DNA of 64,000 bases from Terfezia claveryi (lineage: Eukaryota > Ascomycota > Pezizomycetes > Pezizales > Pezizaceae). This document shows positions 50,672 to 61,970 of the stretch, in pieces. The stretch lies in NCBI GenBank assembly GCA_015179025.1, contig WHUX01000130.1, forward strand, positions 91,740-155,739. The letters run 5' to 3'. How positions within the stretch are numbered: the stretch's first letter is position 1; each line of letters begins with the position of its first letter. Made by a program: the position numbers and the translations under genes. The notes beneath the pieces were generated by a model. That model made no database searches. It saw only the letters and a list, made by a program, of their open reading frames with translations, and was not told the origin of the DNA.

Positions 50672-51080
50672 GTTGTCTTATCACGGATTGTTTGTCTTGT
50701 CACGGACTAGTTGACTTATCACTTTGTTGTCTTGTTACGGATTGACTGTCTTGTCACGGATTAGATTGTCTTGTCACATACTCGTTGACTTGTTAGTCGG
50801 TTGGCACTTGACTTATCACAGACTGATCATCTTGTCACGGACTTATCACTGAGTGATTGTGTTGGTACGTACTGGTTGACTAGTCTGGTTGCACTACCCC
50901 TCATAGTTGTCACGGACTAGTTGACTTGTTAGTCTCAATCAGACCTTCATAGAGGTTAACTTGTGAGGAGGGTGTTGTGCTAACCAAACTATTGACTTGT
51001 CATGGACTAGTTGACTTGTCACGGAATAGTTAACTTGTCACAGACTAGTTGACTTGTCACGGACTAGTTGACTTGTCATG
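50672..51080 (-). repeat. Internal array, core TTGTCACGGA, 19-bp spacing
   Basis: Many degenerate copies of TTGACTTGTCACGGACTAG. The cleanest 19-bp periodicity is at 50992-51080, with irregular copies from 50672. It lies in the same orientation as the left-end array. Confidence 0.85.
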
Positions 51081-52190
51081 ACTGGTCATTGCTGAGCAGT
51101 TTGGTACTTGCAGTTATCCCAAGCAGGTATAGGTATTTCGTAGCATTACCGAATATGGTCATATACTATAGAGCTCCAGTTATTCGGTAGCGTAATTTCA
51201 AATTGGGTGGCATACTTAAGTAATGTTTTGTTGAGGCTTAACTAAGCAACTTCACCTAACAGGTATAGATTTTACAAGCTAAGCAGTATTAGCCACCAGA
51301 TCTTAGTACACTACTGGGTATGTAGGCCAGATTGAAATAAGGCTACTGAGTAACTAGTATGTACCGATCTAAAGTAGAATAAAGAGGTACGTAAACAGGA
51401 TACCGCATCCACTGGCGAACAATGATCCTTGTCAGTTTAATGACATAGGCCAAGCTTATGCAGTAAAGGTGATGTCCGAGTACAAAACAGGTGGTAGTAA
51501 TATGCTCACTGACTTGCTAATAATAATGTCTGCAGTGAAAGTCAGAGAACTGACAAGGATCGTTATTTGCCAGTAGATGCAGTATTACAATATCCAGATA
51601 ATTTCTAGAATAGGCAATAGTCATCGAATATGAGCAACGAGTTTTTTCTTTTTAAAAATGAAAAATAAAAAATAAAATAAATGAATAAAACTATATATAT
51701 ATATATAGCATGTAGGTATTGCCATTTCATATTAGCCTAACAATATGGCAGAGAACTATTACAACCCAGATAATGAAGAGTCGTTTGAATGCTTCATTGT
51801 GTTGTGGAGCAGGACAATGGACTACAATATTTCCTAAGCCTAGGTAGCAGTGAATTGGTAAAATTTGAGGCTACGCTGTTGGTTATGGAATGATTCGACC
51901 CAAGTAGGATTGAGTCTTGAGTAGCAGCCCAAGTACTTCTTGAGCTGATCTGGATAGGTCAGTACCACTTACGCCCTGAAGCTATGTCTACTTAGGATCC
52001 ATTTTACCTAGACGACTACACTTTTACAATTTATTGTGGGTTACTCTTTTCAACTTTTACCTGACTCTCTGCTGACCAACTACCAATGGCATGGGTGCAT
52101 TATCCTGGGTTTATATGAAAATTATCAATTTCCATCTGTAAGTTGACATTGGGCTGAAGAACATCTGAGCCGTAACTTACCTTATTCTAG
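51081..52190. other. Element interior, nothing clear
   Basis: AT-rich. A plus-strand stretch from about 51745 reads MAENYYNPDNEESFECFIVLWSRT before stops begin, possibly another decayed coding piece. Otherwise I see nothing. Confidence 0.3.
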
Positions 52191-52769
52191 GTGCTTTCCG
52201 AGACCCATCGAATACCAGACACCTTGGTGTCTCGACATCGTGTATTTGTGCCCCAACTATGGTACCCATCACCCAAAATAATAGTACAATGTTGTGGGGA
52301 GCGCATCTCACTTCTACCTTCCCAAAGGCATGTTCTTAATGTTGCATCTAATCACAATGTCAGGCTAACTCCATGTAGACCTCCAGAGATTATCAGCTTC
52401 TACGCAATGCCTGACTGGACTTGGAGATGCTCTTTACTACAATGGAACACTCCTACATCTAGCAAGAGTGACACGGACGTGGAAGTGGATATGATTGCAG
52501 ATAATGTTAAAGAGTGTGCAGTGGATTCGGAGTATAGTGGTTCCTCAGGCGTATCCTGCTCAACCAATAGTGAAAGCTTTGGCTCTCCAAGCGAGCTCTG
52601 GAGGTCGTCTTCTAGTTTGGAAAGCTTACAAGCTTCAGAAGTGTCAAAAGCGTCAAAAGCCTTAGAAGCCTCAGAAGCATTGGAAAATGATGATTGGAGT
52701 ATGCATTGGCCTGCACGGAAGATTGTGGCTTTGGATTGGAATTGGGTTTGGTATGCAGTAGATGCATAA
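52191..52769 (+). CDS. Hypothetical protein inside the hAT-like element
   Basis: 192-codon open frame, not recognised. The C-terminal half is Ser/Glu-rich with repeated SKA/LEASEALE words, then a Trp-rich end (WSMHWPARK, WNWVWYA). The antisense frame is also open, and the start may be inside a larger decayed gene. It is just upstream of the 52909 tandem array. It may not be a real gene. Confidence 0.3.
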   Translation: MLSETHRIPDTLVSRHRVFVPQLWYPSPKIIVQCCGERISLLPSQRHVLNVASNHNVRLTPCRPPEIISFYAMPDWTWRCSLLQWNTPTSSKSDTDVEVDMIADNVKECAVDSEYSGSSGVSCSTNSESFGSPSELWRSSSSLESLQASEVSKASKALEASEALENDDWSMHWPARKIVALDWNWVWYAVDA

Positions 52770-52908
52770 GGGTCGGCCAATAACTAACATTTCTTTCCTA
52801 CTGTATCCTTACTTGTGTAACCTTGTATACAACGTTGAGTTTTTGAATTGAAGAGGCACTGCAAGTACCTATGGCATTGGATATGCACCTCTCGAAGCCA
52901 CCCACTTT

Positions 52909-53099
52909 TCCGTAATAGAAGTGGTTTTCCATGATAGAAGTGGTTTTCCGTGACAGAAGTGGTTTTCCATGATAGAAGTGGTTTTCCGTGACAGAAGTGG
53001 TTTTCCATAATAGAAGTAGTTTTCCATGACAGAAGTGGTTTTCTATGACAGTAGCGGATTTCCATGACAGAAGTAGTTTTCTGTGACAGAAGTCCGTGA
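52909..53099 (+). repeat. Internal 19-bp array, core CCGTGACA
   Basis: About ten head-to-tail units of CCGTGACAGAAGTGGTTTT (19 bp), with CCATGATA and CCATAATA variants. It has the same core as the left-end array, but the other bases of the unit are different and it is in opposite orientation. Confidence 0.9.
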
Positions 53100-54448
53100 T
53101 ACTGTCCCCTCTGTCCTAGAGAGTTAATAAATATGTTCAATTCCCTGATGTATTGCTTGACCAGTCCACCAACTACAACAGCCTGAAAGTATCAACCGCC
53201 AACTCCTTTTACCAATATGTCTATCTCTCCAAACGTCCTGGTCCCTTCATTTGTGATAGATTCATCCCTCACCAGGATTCTAGGGGGTACTGCGTTCAAG
53301 TGGGAGGCCGAGAAGTCTGTCTGTTTCATAGAATGGTGGGAGATGACCGAATGGGCTGGCAAAGTCCATAACAATCTTGCCAAGGACATGGTGAATCGAA
53401 ACAATATTAGCCCACCACGATGGGATTCCAAACTGTGAATGGCAATGCACTGGACTCAATTCAGTCAAGGCGCAAAGGTCAGTAGTGGAGAACCTTTTAT
53501 ATATTGCTTGGGTTGCAACAGTTCGTTACAGCACCCGAGTGCATTCAACTTGGGTACGACATACATGAAATCATACCTGAGCTCTAGGAGATGCTGCGCC
53601 GCAACTGGGCGAAAGAAGGAGGATATTGCCAACATGTTTATGAGGGTAATTATATAATCCGTGCCAATGCAGAATACACAGACTGATATTATCCATAGGC
53701 TGCAACTACTACTGCTATACAAGTTCCTCAATTTAGTGATGATGTATTTCAATATGAACTGATGAAAACAGTCATTGTATCCAACCTACCTTTCCGGACA
53801 ATCGAGCATCCACAATTCCACCGCCTCCTAAACCTTCTCAGGCCTCGAATAAATATCCCCAGTGCAACTACACTTAGGTGTAGTATATATCATTATGCAG
53901 TGGAAATTCAAGCGAAGCTCAAGAAAAGCCTTCCAGACGATATATTACTTCACCTCGCTACTAACTGTTGGACCTCACCTAATAAATTAGCATTTATGGG
54001 TACAACACTCTACTACATAGTCAAAGAATGGCAAGTGCATCAACATACTATCAGATTCCAATTCCTTGGAGGGGAATCTCATAATACAGTACAACTGGCC
54101 AATAAGCTAAGCCAAATAATCCGGGACTTGGGTATCACTAGCCGGGTCTTAGCTATTGTCTCAGACAATGCTAGTGTCAACATAGCACTGGCCAAGCATT
54201 TACAGGCAAATGTATTCTGTCCAAAATAGAATATGAAGTAATATAGACTTCCCTGCCTTGCACATGTTATCACGTTGGTGAGCAACCAGTTCATGAAAGA
54301 ACTTAAGTCAAGCCCAGATAATGATGACACTATCTCATCCGCTTCTCAAGTGGAGACTTCAATCAAAGCACTACAAGGGTATGTGCTAGGTACATTTGTG
54401 CGATCAGTATGCAAGGTTAGTCATATTTGCTCTGCAATAACCCCATCA

Positions 54449-54527
54449 TAGAATTCCACATGTCATGGAATTACACAATGTCATGGAATTCCACATGTCA
54501 CGGAATTCCACAATGTCACGGAATCCT
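54449..54527 (-). repeat. Array, core TGTCACGGAATTCCACA, 17-18-bp spacing
   Basis: About five units of TGTCATGGAATTCCACA / TGTCACGGAATTCCACAA within a probable intron or decayed part of the transposase gene. The core matches the other arrays. Confidence 0.85.
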
Positions 54528-55219
54528 ATCCCCCAATCCTATGTGCTAATAGTTTTCCAGGTTCGGGAGCTGTGTAAAGCTATAGTGGCTAGTCCTCAAT
54601 AGTTGGCACAATTCAAAGAACTCCAAAATGACACTCCTATGCCAATGGGCCTTATACAGGACGTTAGAACTCGGTGGAACTCCACCTTTGATATGCTTAC
54701 GCGAGCATTGCGACTACAGTCATACATTGAACAATGGATCAGTCTGACTACAACTGAAGGAAAGTATAGCCTATTGTGGCTGAGTAAAGAAGAATGGGCC
54801 CAAGTTCAGGAGGCTATAATTTTTCTGAAACTGCTCTCTGATTATACACATGCTATTTCCACTGGCCAGCATGCGACTATATACAATGTGTTATTCATCT
54901 ACAACAACATTTTTGACTACATCAAAAAACAACGCAAACTTATACACAAACTTCCAGCCAGCATGACATGGGCACCAGGATTTTTGTACGCAACGAAAGG
55001 CTATTACCTCATATTGCAGAAGTATTATTCGAGAATGGAAAAACAATCACTCATCTACAATCTAGCGACTATCCTGGATCCATCTAAGAAGTTATCCTTG
55101 TATGCAAATTGGGGAATTGTCTCGGTACAGGATCCTACCATGAATCAGGAGGCTGTTGACTATATACCATACACAGAATATTACTAGTAAGTATCAATTC
55201 TATGAACATTATGGAGTAC

Positions 55220-55275
55220 ATTCCGTGACAACAGATGCATCTGTGACAACAGATATATCCATGATATTATGAAAT
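55220..55275 (+). repeat. Short array, core TCCGTGACA, 18-bp spacing
   Basis: Units TCCGTGACAACAGATGCA, TCTGTGACAACAGATATA and TCCATGATATT within the transposase region. Confidence 0.75.
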
Positions 55276-56183
55276 GAATGAGAATCTGACCTTATTGGGT
55301 ACTTAGAGTACAGTTTGAGGAATATTTTGATATCAACTATACCAGGTACGCACCGGAGCCCCAGGCTTAGAAGAGTTTCCTCGACGATTCAGAGCAATCC
55401 TACATCATGCATCGACTACAAAAGCGGACAGTGACCAAATCAGAGAATATTCCGGAGGTCAAAAGATACTTAACCAGTGGTCTGGCTATACTAGATGGGC
55501 AGTGTCCCCTATCCTGGTAGAAGGTTCATGCCATTAAATACCCGATGCTAGCACGAATGGCAAGGGACATATTAAGTATTCCACTGATATCTGTGGCTGT
55601 TGAGCGTATATTTAGCAGTGCTTGAGATATTTTGCCTTACTGCCGGAACCGAATGGGTCACCAGATGATTACAGTGCTAATGTTGACAAAATCTTGGGAC
55701 TCGATACACACAAAATATACAGAACCAGACCCTGAGAACACTCCTGCACATGTGAAAGAAGGATTAGCTGATCATGATGAAATTGATATAAGCCAGGAGA
55801 GACAGGCTCTCAGATATGATATAGAATTCCTCTGCCGCATGATGCCAGTCACTCTAGATAGACCATCAGGAAATGGTGATACAGTATCAGAGTATGAGAG
55901 TAGCGTGGAGGGAGAGAAAGAGTTTGAGGAAGATGATCTTGATGTGGGAGATACAACTTCTCAGATTTCTAGCCCATTCAACAATTTCAGTGTGCAGTCA
56001 GCGGGAGGAATTGGCTTATTCCAAGGCAGCCTATTGAGAGAGGAAAGAGGGACCCCAATACCCTGCACCCCACATCGTGGGACTAAGCGCCCTGCCTCTC
56101 TATCCGTCAACCTGACGCCTTCAATGGCAACAAGGCTCCAGAAAAAGTTACGGCCCACTCAGTGTAGGAATTACAAAGTGTGA

Positions 56184-56744
56184 GCCTGCATACTTGAGGG
56201 GGCGCAAACCGAGGTAGGTATGGTCAATTATCCTTTGTTCATTGTTTTTTTCCTTTGTCCTTTGTACCTGAGTTTTGCTTTTTCCTATTAGCTTCCCTTG
56301 TATTGATGGGTTTCTTTTTGTGTATAGGTTTCCTTAATATGTTGTTTTTTTGGTTGAATTGTGATTATTATAACGAGCAACACCAGGGTGGATTAGTTTT
56401 CATGATGAATCCATGGTTGATACTCATTTTTATTTTTTTTATTTTGGTTATTGATTACTTATGGGATATAAATTGAGTTTGGGGAGAATGGGAATAATTC
56501 ACGATGTAGAACTGTAGGCACTTCTTGGGTGGACATAGGAATCTTGAGAGCATTTATATATGAATTATTATTAAGATAGAGCAGATGGAGAGTTTAGGGA
56601 TTAGAAGCAAACGTGAGAAATTTGGGTACAAGGAAAAGAATAATATAGGGACGAGTAGGTAGGACGTTTGATATAGAATGTGTAGACGTATGGCAGCACA
56701 AACAGAGCATAGAGAATGTGAGAGAGAAATTTGAAAGAATGGTT
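56184..56744. other. Element right part, T-rich
   Basis: T-rich stretch (56230-56480) and AT-rich sequence, with no gene. Probably the transposase 3' untranslated region and the subterminal part of the element. Confidence 0.4.
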
Positions 56745-56752
56745 CTAGAAAT

Positions 56753-56938
56753 CATGACAGCAGAAGCAATCCGTGACTAAGAATGGTGACATTAGCAAAA
56801 ACCATATAAAGGGACAGGAACGGGGTTTGGTGGGATCGGTGCCATGCTGGAAGACGAAACGAGCGATCCGTAACAAGACTGGCAATCCATGACAAGAGTA
56901 GCAATCCGTGACAAGATGGGCAATCCGTGACAAGCTGT
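56753..56938 (+). repeat. Right-end 19-bp array, core CAATCCGTGACAAG
   Basis: Units of CAATCCGTGACAAGATGGG at 19-bp spacing from about 56870 to 56938, plus single copies near 56753-56780. It is the inverse of the left-end unit (GCAATCCGTGACA against TGTCACGGATTGC), so the shared core extends to about 13 bp. It lies 220-410 bp from the right terminus. Confidence 0.88.
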
Positions 56939-57160
56939 ATACATGGACAAATAGGGGAAAGAACAGAAAACCCTAGACTTAGCAAATGCACAAGTATGAA
57001 CGAGGTTAGTAAGGGATTTTGGCAAGTAATTTGTAGATCACTGATTAATCGGCGAAGTGGTCCGAGGCGAGTTGCAGTAGGCAGAGACCAAGGTGAGTCG
57101 ATAGCCGAATGAGTTGTAAGGGCCAGAAACTTGGACTGACTCGCCCCATGGCATACACTA

Positions 57161-57168
57161 CACTTCTC
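57161..57168. repeat. Right 8-bp target site duplication
   Basis: CACTTCTC directly after the right terminus GGCATACACTA, identical to 43371-43378. Confidence 0.85.
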
Positions 57169-57239
57169 TTCTACTCCTACTCCTGTCTCTTGACTTTGCA
57201 AGCATGCATTCTCCCTTTACATTCTCCTGCATTCGCCTA

Positions 57240-58780
57240 ACCTATTCTCCTCCTTTTCCTGTTGTCACTCATATATCTCACCATCCCAACTCGATATGTA
57301 CATAATCTACTCCTTAAAGTTACACCTCCCATTCCATGTCTTCCTGGCTTGAACTTCTCCCTATTGTCTTTGTGATGTTTTCAATCCGACATATCATGTT
57401 CTTAAGTTTCCCTTCCTACAATTCTCCTTCTGCAGTTTTTAATATAACATATCATGTTTCTAAGTTCCCCTTTCTAACAATTGCTCTTTTGATGCTTGTA
57501 ATTTAATTTATCTTTGTTCTAAATCGATTACTCATTCTTGGCACAAACATGAGGTTTTCTTTGTTTGACTTCAATTTTCCATAACTAAAAAACACATTCC
57601 GAACCTCATAGCCATATCTACAAACTACTACCAAATGAAATCCAACATACTGCATCCTCCCCCTTCTCACCTAATTATATCTACATTCTAGCCACAAATT
57701 ACTCAGTAACAAAAAGCATGGTGAGAGAAACATGTAGAGAAAAACATATGGAGTGAAATATAGAGAGAAATAAGTAAGTGACAAGAGAAAAAGAACTAAT
57801 ACCGACTGACAAGAAAAACAAAACCAATTACCATATGGAGACAGAACAAATTGGGACCTGATCTAGGAAAACCCTTCCTTCCCCTACTATATTCACTTTC
57901 AGTCCCTATCCGACATCTTCAGTTACTCCATATCCACTCCATTGAAATTAATATCCAAATCCCTGCTCCCGCTATCTAAATCTCCACCCTCTTCATCTAT
58001 ATCTCCACTCTCCTCTAGTTCATCATTAACAATTGGGTCCAATGGCCCTGCCAACTCTATGGAAGAATCTCTCAATTGGCTTCCTTTATGACGGTGTTTG
58101 TGTGCTGGCACATTCAATCTGTCATATAAGTACTCTAGCTCCTTTCTCAATTCTGCCTCATATTTGGCTTCATCTTTGACCTGTAGTACATCAATGGGTT
58201 CTCGTTCCAAAATCCTTACTTGAGCTGCAATTCGATGTGCCTGGTCAGCCTTGATGTTATTCACAATAAGCTCCTGTATTACTTTTGGATGTATCTCCTA
58301 TGTATTCTTGAGTCTCTCATATATGCCTGTTTCACATTAGTCATTTTCCAATGCAGTGAGTACTTTCACCCCTCATTATAGGTCATGTATAACTTACATT
58401 AGGCAGTCTCATATTTAAACTCCTACATCATCAGAGTAATCTCGCCCTTCCTCCATGCCTTCAAACTATGATGCATGGCTGATGCTACAAAGCATATAAA
58501 GATACCATTTATCTTATTTAGGAAATCTGGGTCCCTATTCCTCTGCATTTTTGAGCCCTAGAAATACCGCTGATATATAATCACAACAATCTCCTCGATG
58601 TGGAAGCGACCCTTGAGTTCCTTTCTGACTATTAGCATTGGATCTTGGACTATAAGGCTACTCGTACTAGGATCTACAACTCCATCAACTTATGCTGCAA
58701 CTACTTTGCTTGCAGATGAATCGATCCCTATCTAGCAAGTACTCAACCTGGGTCTTCATGCTTTCCTTTAGTAACTGGCC
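57240..58780 (-). pseudogene. Decayed unknown gene, copy A (longer)
   Basis: The minus strand from about 58780 reads RVYNIGQLLKESMKTQVEYLL, then DPDFLNKINGIFICFVASAMHHSLKAW with stops between, then IKADQAHRIAAQVRI and EAKYEAELRKELEYLYDRL to the end at 57923. The last 113 codons (58264-57923) are open. The order (helical core, then a coiled Glu/Arg stretch and acidic tail) faintly resembles fungal DUF6532-type proteins, but I cannot confirm it. The downstream 57240-57900 CT-rich tract, with repeats of TTCTAAGTTCCC and ATCCGACA-like words, also recurs in copy B. Confidence 0.5.
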
Positions 58781-59499
58781 AATATTATACACTCTCATGA
58801 TGCTGGCTCAACATTCAAATATAAGATGTGATCTTGTTCGGGATTGTACAGCTTTGAGCTGTTTCCAATTAGCAAGTTGATGTAGCAAAACAGATTTGGT
58901 ACTATACAAAGGTATCCACCTCCTTTACTCGTTCTACATAGCGTGGCTCCGTTTAGGCCTTGAACCAAGCATGCTGTATCAGCAGGAGTATTTCCCCGAG
59001 TATTAACAGTAGTTTCCTGTATAATGTGTATTTTGTCACAATCATTTTTGCGGTGCTGGCAAAGGGTTGCAAAACACTGGGAATCACCGAAAATGCTCGC
59101 ATGCCTTTTCCAATGCCTAGCACGAGCACAGCAGTGTCAATGAGTGTTTTCTCATCTGAATTGGATGAGGAATCGGACGAGGATTTATTTCCATTATCCT
59201 ACGTTGGAATTAGCTTACAATGTAGCTAAAATATTACAATCCACATTCCTCTTCATCGAACAACATCAGCAACTACGTTATTTGCATCAGGTGCGTCAGA
59301 CGCACCAGACACCATATAGCAAAACTCAACATTGTGACGCAGAGGTATTTCCTCTAACTCTCGGGACATACGATAACCACTTCCAACATTTCTACTCTAA
59401 CTCTTACTTAAGCTGTGCTGTTACCATGCAAGCCGACGTCCCACGTTCTTAATGTTTCACCTTTGAATTGACTTTGCTAATACACTTTTACCTGTCTAT
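58781..59499. other. Between the two copies, nothing clear
   Basis: Short frames on both strands; none recognised. It may contain the decayed 5' part of copy A on the minus strand. Confidence 0.35.
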
Positions 59500-60470
59500 C
59501 CTCCTGACCACATCTAACCTTCTGTTGTCATTCCCGCGTCACTGTTCATCTATTTCGTTCTCTCATGGTATCCATCTCCCAATCCTCTTTCCGGCATTCC
59601 TTGCCCTTGCTCAATGTCCTTAACTTCTCTATCCTACAATAGCTCTTCAGGTGTTCCTAATCCGACACCTCGCATTTCTATCTTCTCTATCCTACGTTTG
59701 TCTTTCTGATGTTTCTTAGCCAAACCCCCGCGTTTCTAATTTCCCCATCCTACAATAGCCCTTCAGATATTCTTAATCCGACACCTCGCATTCATAACTT
59801 GCCCTATCCAATAATTGCCCTTTAGATATTTCTATTCCTACTCATCACGTTCTTTACTTGACTGTTATACTCTCTGCATGTGCAAATGTTCTCCTTTTAA
59901 TCTGCGTTCCATTTACTAATTACCAAACATATCTTCCATAAACAAAAAAAAACCTCATTCACAGCAGAAGTTCCTTACGACCTCCAACACCAAGAAATGA
60001 AATCCAACGCAATGCATACTCTTTCCTCCCACCAAATTACATCTACCAACCTTCCCCGTCCCAGCTTCCAGTGAATACGTTTTATGAAAAAGAAACACAC
60101 GACCATACGCAAGCAAAAGAAATACAGCTAACAAGATAACATAACCCTATAGAGAGAATAGCTTTGAAACTGATATAGAAAAACCCATTCCCTCAAACAT
60201 CCGACTTCTTCAGTCACTTTCTGTGTCCTCTTCGTCTATATCCCCTGTCCCTGTTAGTGCATCATTAACCTCCGGGTTTAATGGTCCAGCCAATTCTACT
60301 GATGAATCTCTCAGTAGACTCCCTTCGTGACGGCGCTTCTCCGCTGGCACCTCTAATCTTTTATACGAGTGCTCTAGCTCCTTTCTCAATTCCGCCTCAT
60401 ATCGTGCTTCATCTTCGACTTGTAGTACATCAACTGGTTCTACTTCCATCATCCTTATGTAATGGAGAAC
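59500..60470 (-). pseudogene. Decayed unknown gene, copy B (truncated)
   Basis: The open minus frame 60452-60210 (VEPVDVLQVEDEARYEAELRKELEHSYKRL ...) matches the end of copy A residue by residue, with the same RDSSVELAGPLNP block and acidic tail. Downstream DNA (59580-60200) is also related to 57300-57900. Upstream sequence is lost about 60 bp before the LTR starting at 60529, so the retroelement or a deletion truncated it. Confidence 0.55.
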
Positions 60471-60528
60471 GTTGTTTCATTGCTTATATAATTAATTATA
60501 TACTTTTGTATTTCCTATATTACTACTA

Positions 60529-61290
60529 TGTTATGTAACTAAGCCTCTCGGTTGAAGGACTAGCCTTCTACCACCTCCTATTGCTTTATAAGCATCCATA
60601 GCACGCGGAATTTGCCATGGGAAGTTCCATGGCACTTGCTATATGAAGACACCCTCATTATGGCCGCGTGACCTCTGTTTAAGATGTGTGAGTCACTACT
60701 ATGGCCACATGACCATTGTTTAAGGCGTGTGACTCATTACTATGGCCACATGACCCTTTTTGTATAGCGCACCACCTTCTGGTGTGCCACCCTTTATTGT
60801 ATTTATTTCCTTAGTCATCAGATCTCAGAGGAGTATAAATAGGCCACTGGATTCCCTCTGGAATCCACAAAAAGAAAGACAAGAAGCAACCAAGCAAGCA
60901 TACAGAGTAAGCAAGCCTATATTCCGATCAGATCAAGATCATATAGCTTAGATAGCACAAATCATATAAGATAGATTACACCAGTTAATTACTGTTCCCT
61001 CCGGGAACGTCCCACATAGTAATCTCCCTACCCTTCTGAGGTCTTACCTCAGCAGAACCGAAATACACAAACGTCCGTACCTACGGATATAGATTGTATA
61101 AATGGTACCGAATGAATACTGTCTAGTACTATTCATTACATTTTTTTTAACTTACTTACCTAATCTTTACTCTTAAATCCAAGGCCTGATCAACTTTCGA
61201 ATACCTTTATTACACTCATGCAAGTGTATACAATTCGACACCCAAGTGTACATATAAAATCGATATCATTATTCAACTAGCTAGCTAACA
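60529..61290 (+). mobile_element. 5' LTR of a retrotransposon
   Basis: Limits TGTTA...TAACA give 762 bp; an alternative right end is CCAACA at 61300. It has TATAAATA near 60834-60841 and duplicated CACTACTATGGCCACATGAC words upstream, as in LTR U3 regions. It is followed by gag 680 bp downstream. The second LTR lies outside the window, so the limits are inferred. No convincing tRNA primer site was recognised. Confidence 0.6.
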
Positions 61291-61970
61291 AAATCCAACA
61301 AACGAGACATCAGACTCTCAACTGCAGTACATCAACAAAAGACTTAGAAGCAAGCTAAGTAGAGCTCTAACGGGCAGTGGTATCCTACATTAAACAATCC
61401 CACTCTCGTTCACAACACTTTTCCCAATAAGATCGACAACTCATCTTGCACTCCTGGCAACCGCCATTATATCTGTACCTGTAAATCCAGTACACCATTG
61501 AAAAACCAGCCCCCCAGGTCCCAGGAATAATTGGTCTAAACAACCAAGCATCACAATCCCAAGGCTCAAATCTCGCTGCCTCCACTGCAGCCATTTCCTC
61601 CAGAAAAGAATTACCTCCATCAGAACCTTCCTTAGGCCCAGATATCTCTACCAATACCTCTGCGCCCCCAACGTCTACCTCAACACACCAATCAGAAAAC
61701 GTGACACTTTTGCCGGAAGAACTAGAACTAGATTCTAGACCAGTAGACGAAGAAAAACCAGGACCATAAGAAACATCAGGATCTTGACATCCAGCCTCAC
61801 TAGCCTCGTGAGCCACCGAGCCAACAGAACCGTCAGTCGAATGGAGATCATAAGGATCATCAGCCACCACACCATCAGCACAGAAAGGTGCCAAAGAAGA
61901 AAAGTAACTCGACGATTGTATCGCATAACCAGCTGCATTTGGTTGCGGACAGACGACGAAATCAGATATA

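Larger units (their letters stand above)
53439..56183 (+). pseudogene. Decayed hAT-family transposase (BED finger to hATC)
   Basis: A BED-type finger (YCLGCNSSLQHPS ... MKSYLSSRRC, with Tyr where His is usual) is followed, after a probable intron ending near 53699, by TLRCSIYHYAVEIQAKL, HLATNCWTSPNKLAFMG and VSDNASVNIALAKHL, typical of the hAT catalytic region. Later come DVRTRWNSTFDMLTRAL and the hATC dimerisation region ARMARDILSIPLISVAVERIFSSA, then a 180-residue tail. In-frame stops interrupt it at 54227, 54600, about 55370, 55518 (where Trp is expected) and 55623 (before DILPYCRNR). An LTR or large insertion is not seen within it. Not functional as read. Confidence 0.8.
43379..57160. mobile_element. 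13.8-kb hAT-type element with nested repeats
   Basis: Inverted termini: TAGTGTGCGCCACGGGGCGA on the left and, reversed, TAGTGTATGCCATGGGGCGA on the right, differing only by transitions. A further inverted match lies at 43499-43532 against 57019-57049 (three transitions in about 31). The 8-bp duplication CACTTCTC flanks it exactly. Inside is a decayed BED-finger/hATC transposase (53439-56183), a second decayed gene on the minus strand, two LTR-like direct repeats and many tandem arrays with the core TCCGTGACA. Typical hAT elements are 2.5-5 kb, so part of the length is probably later insertion. Confidence 0.8.
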
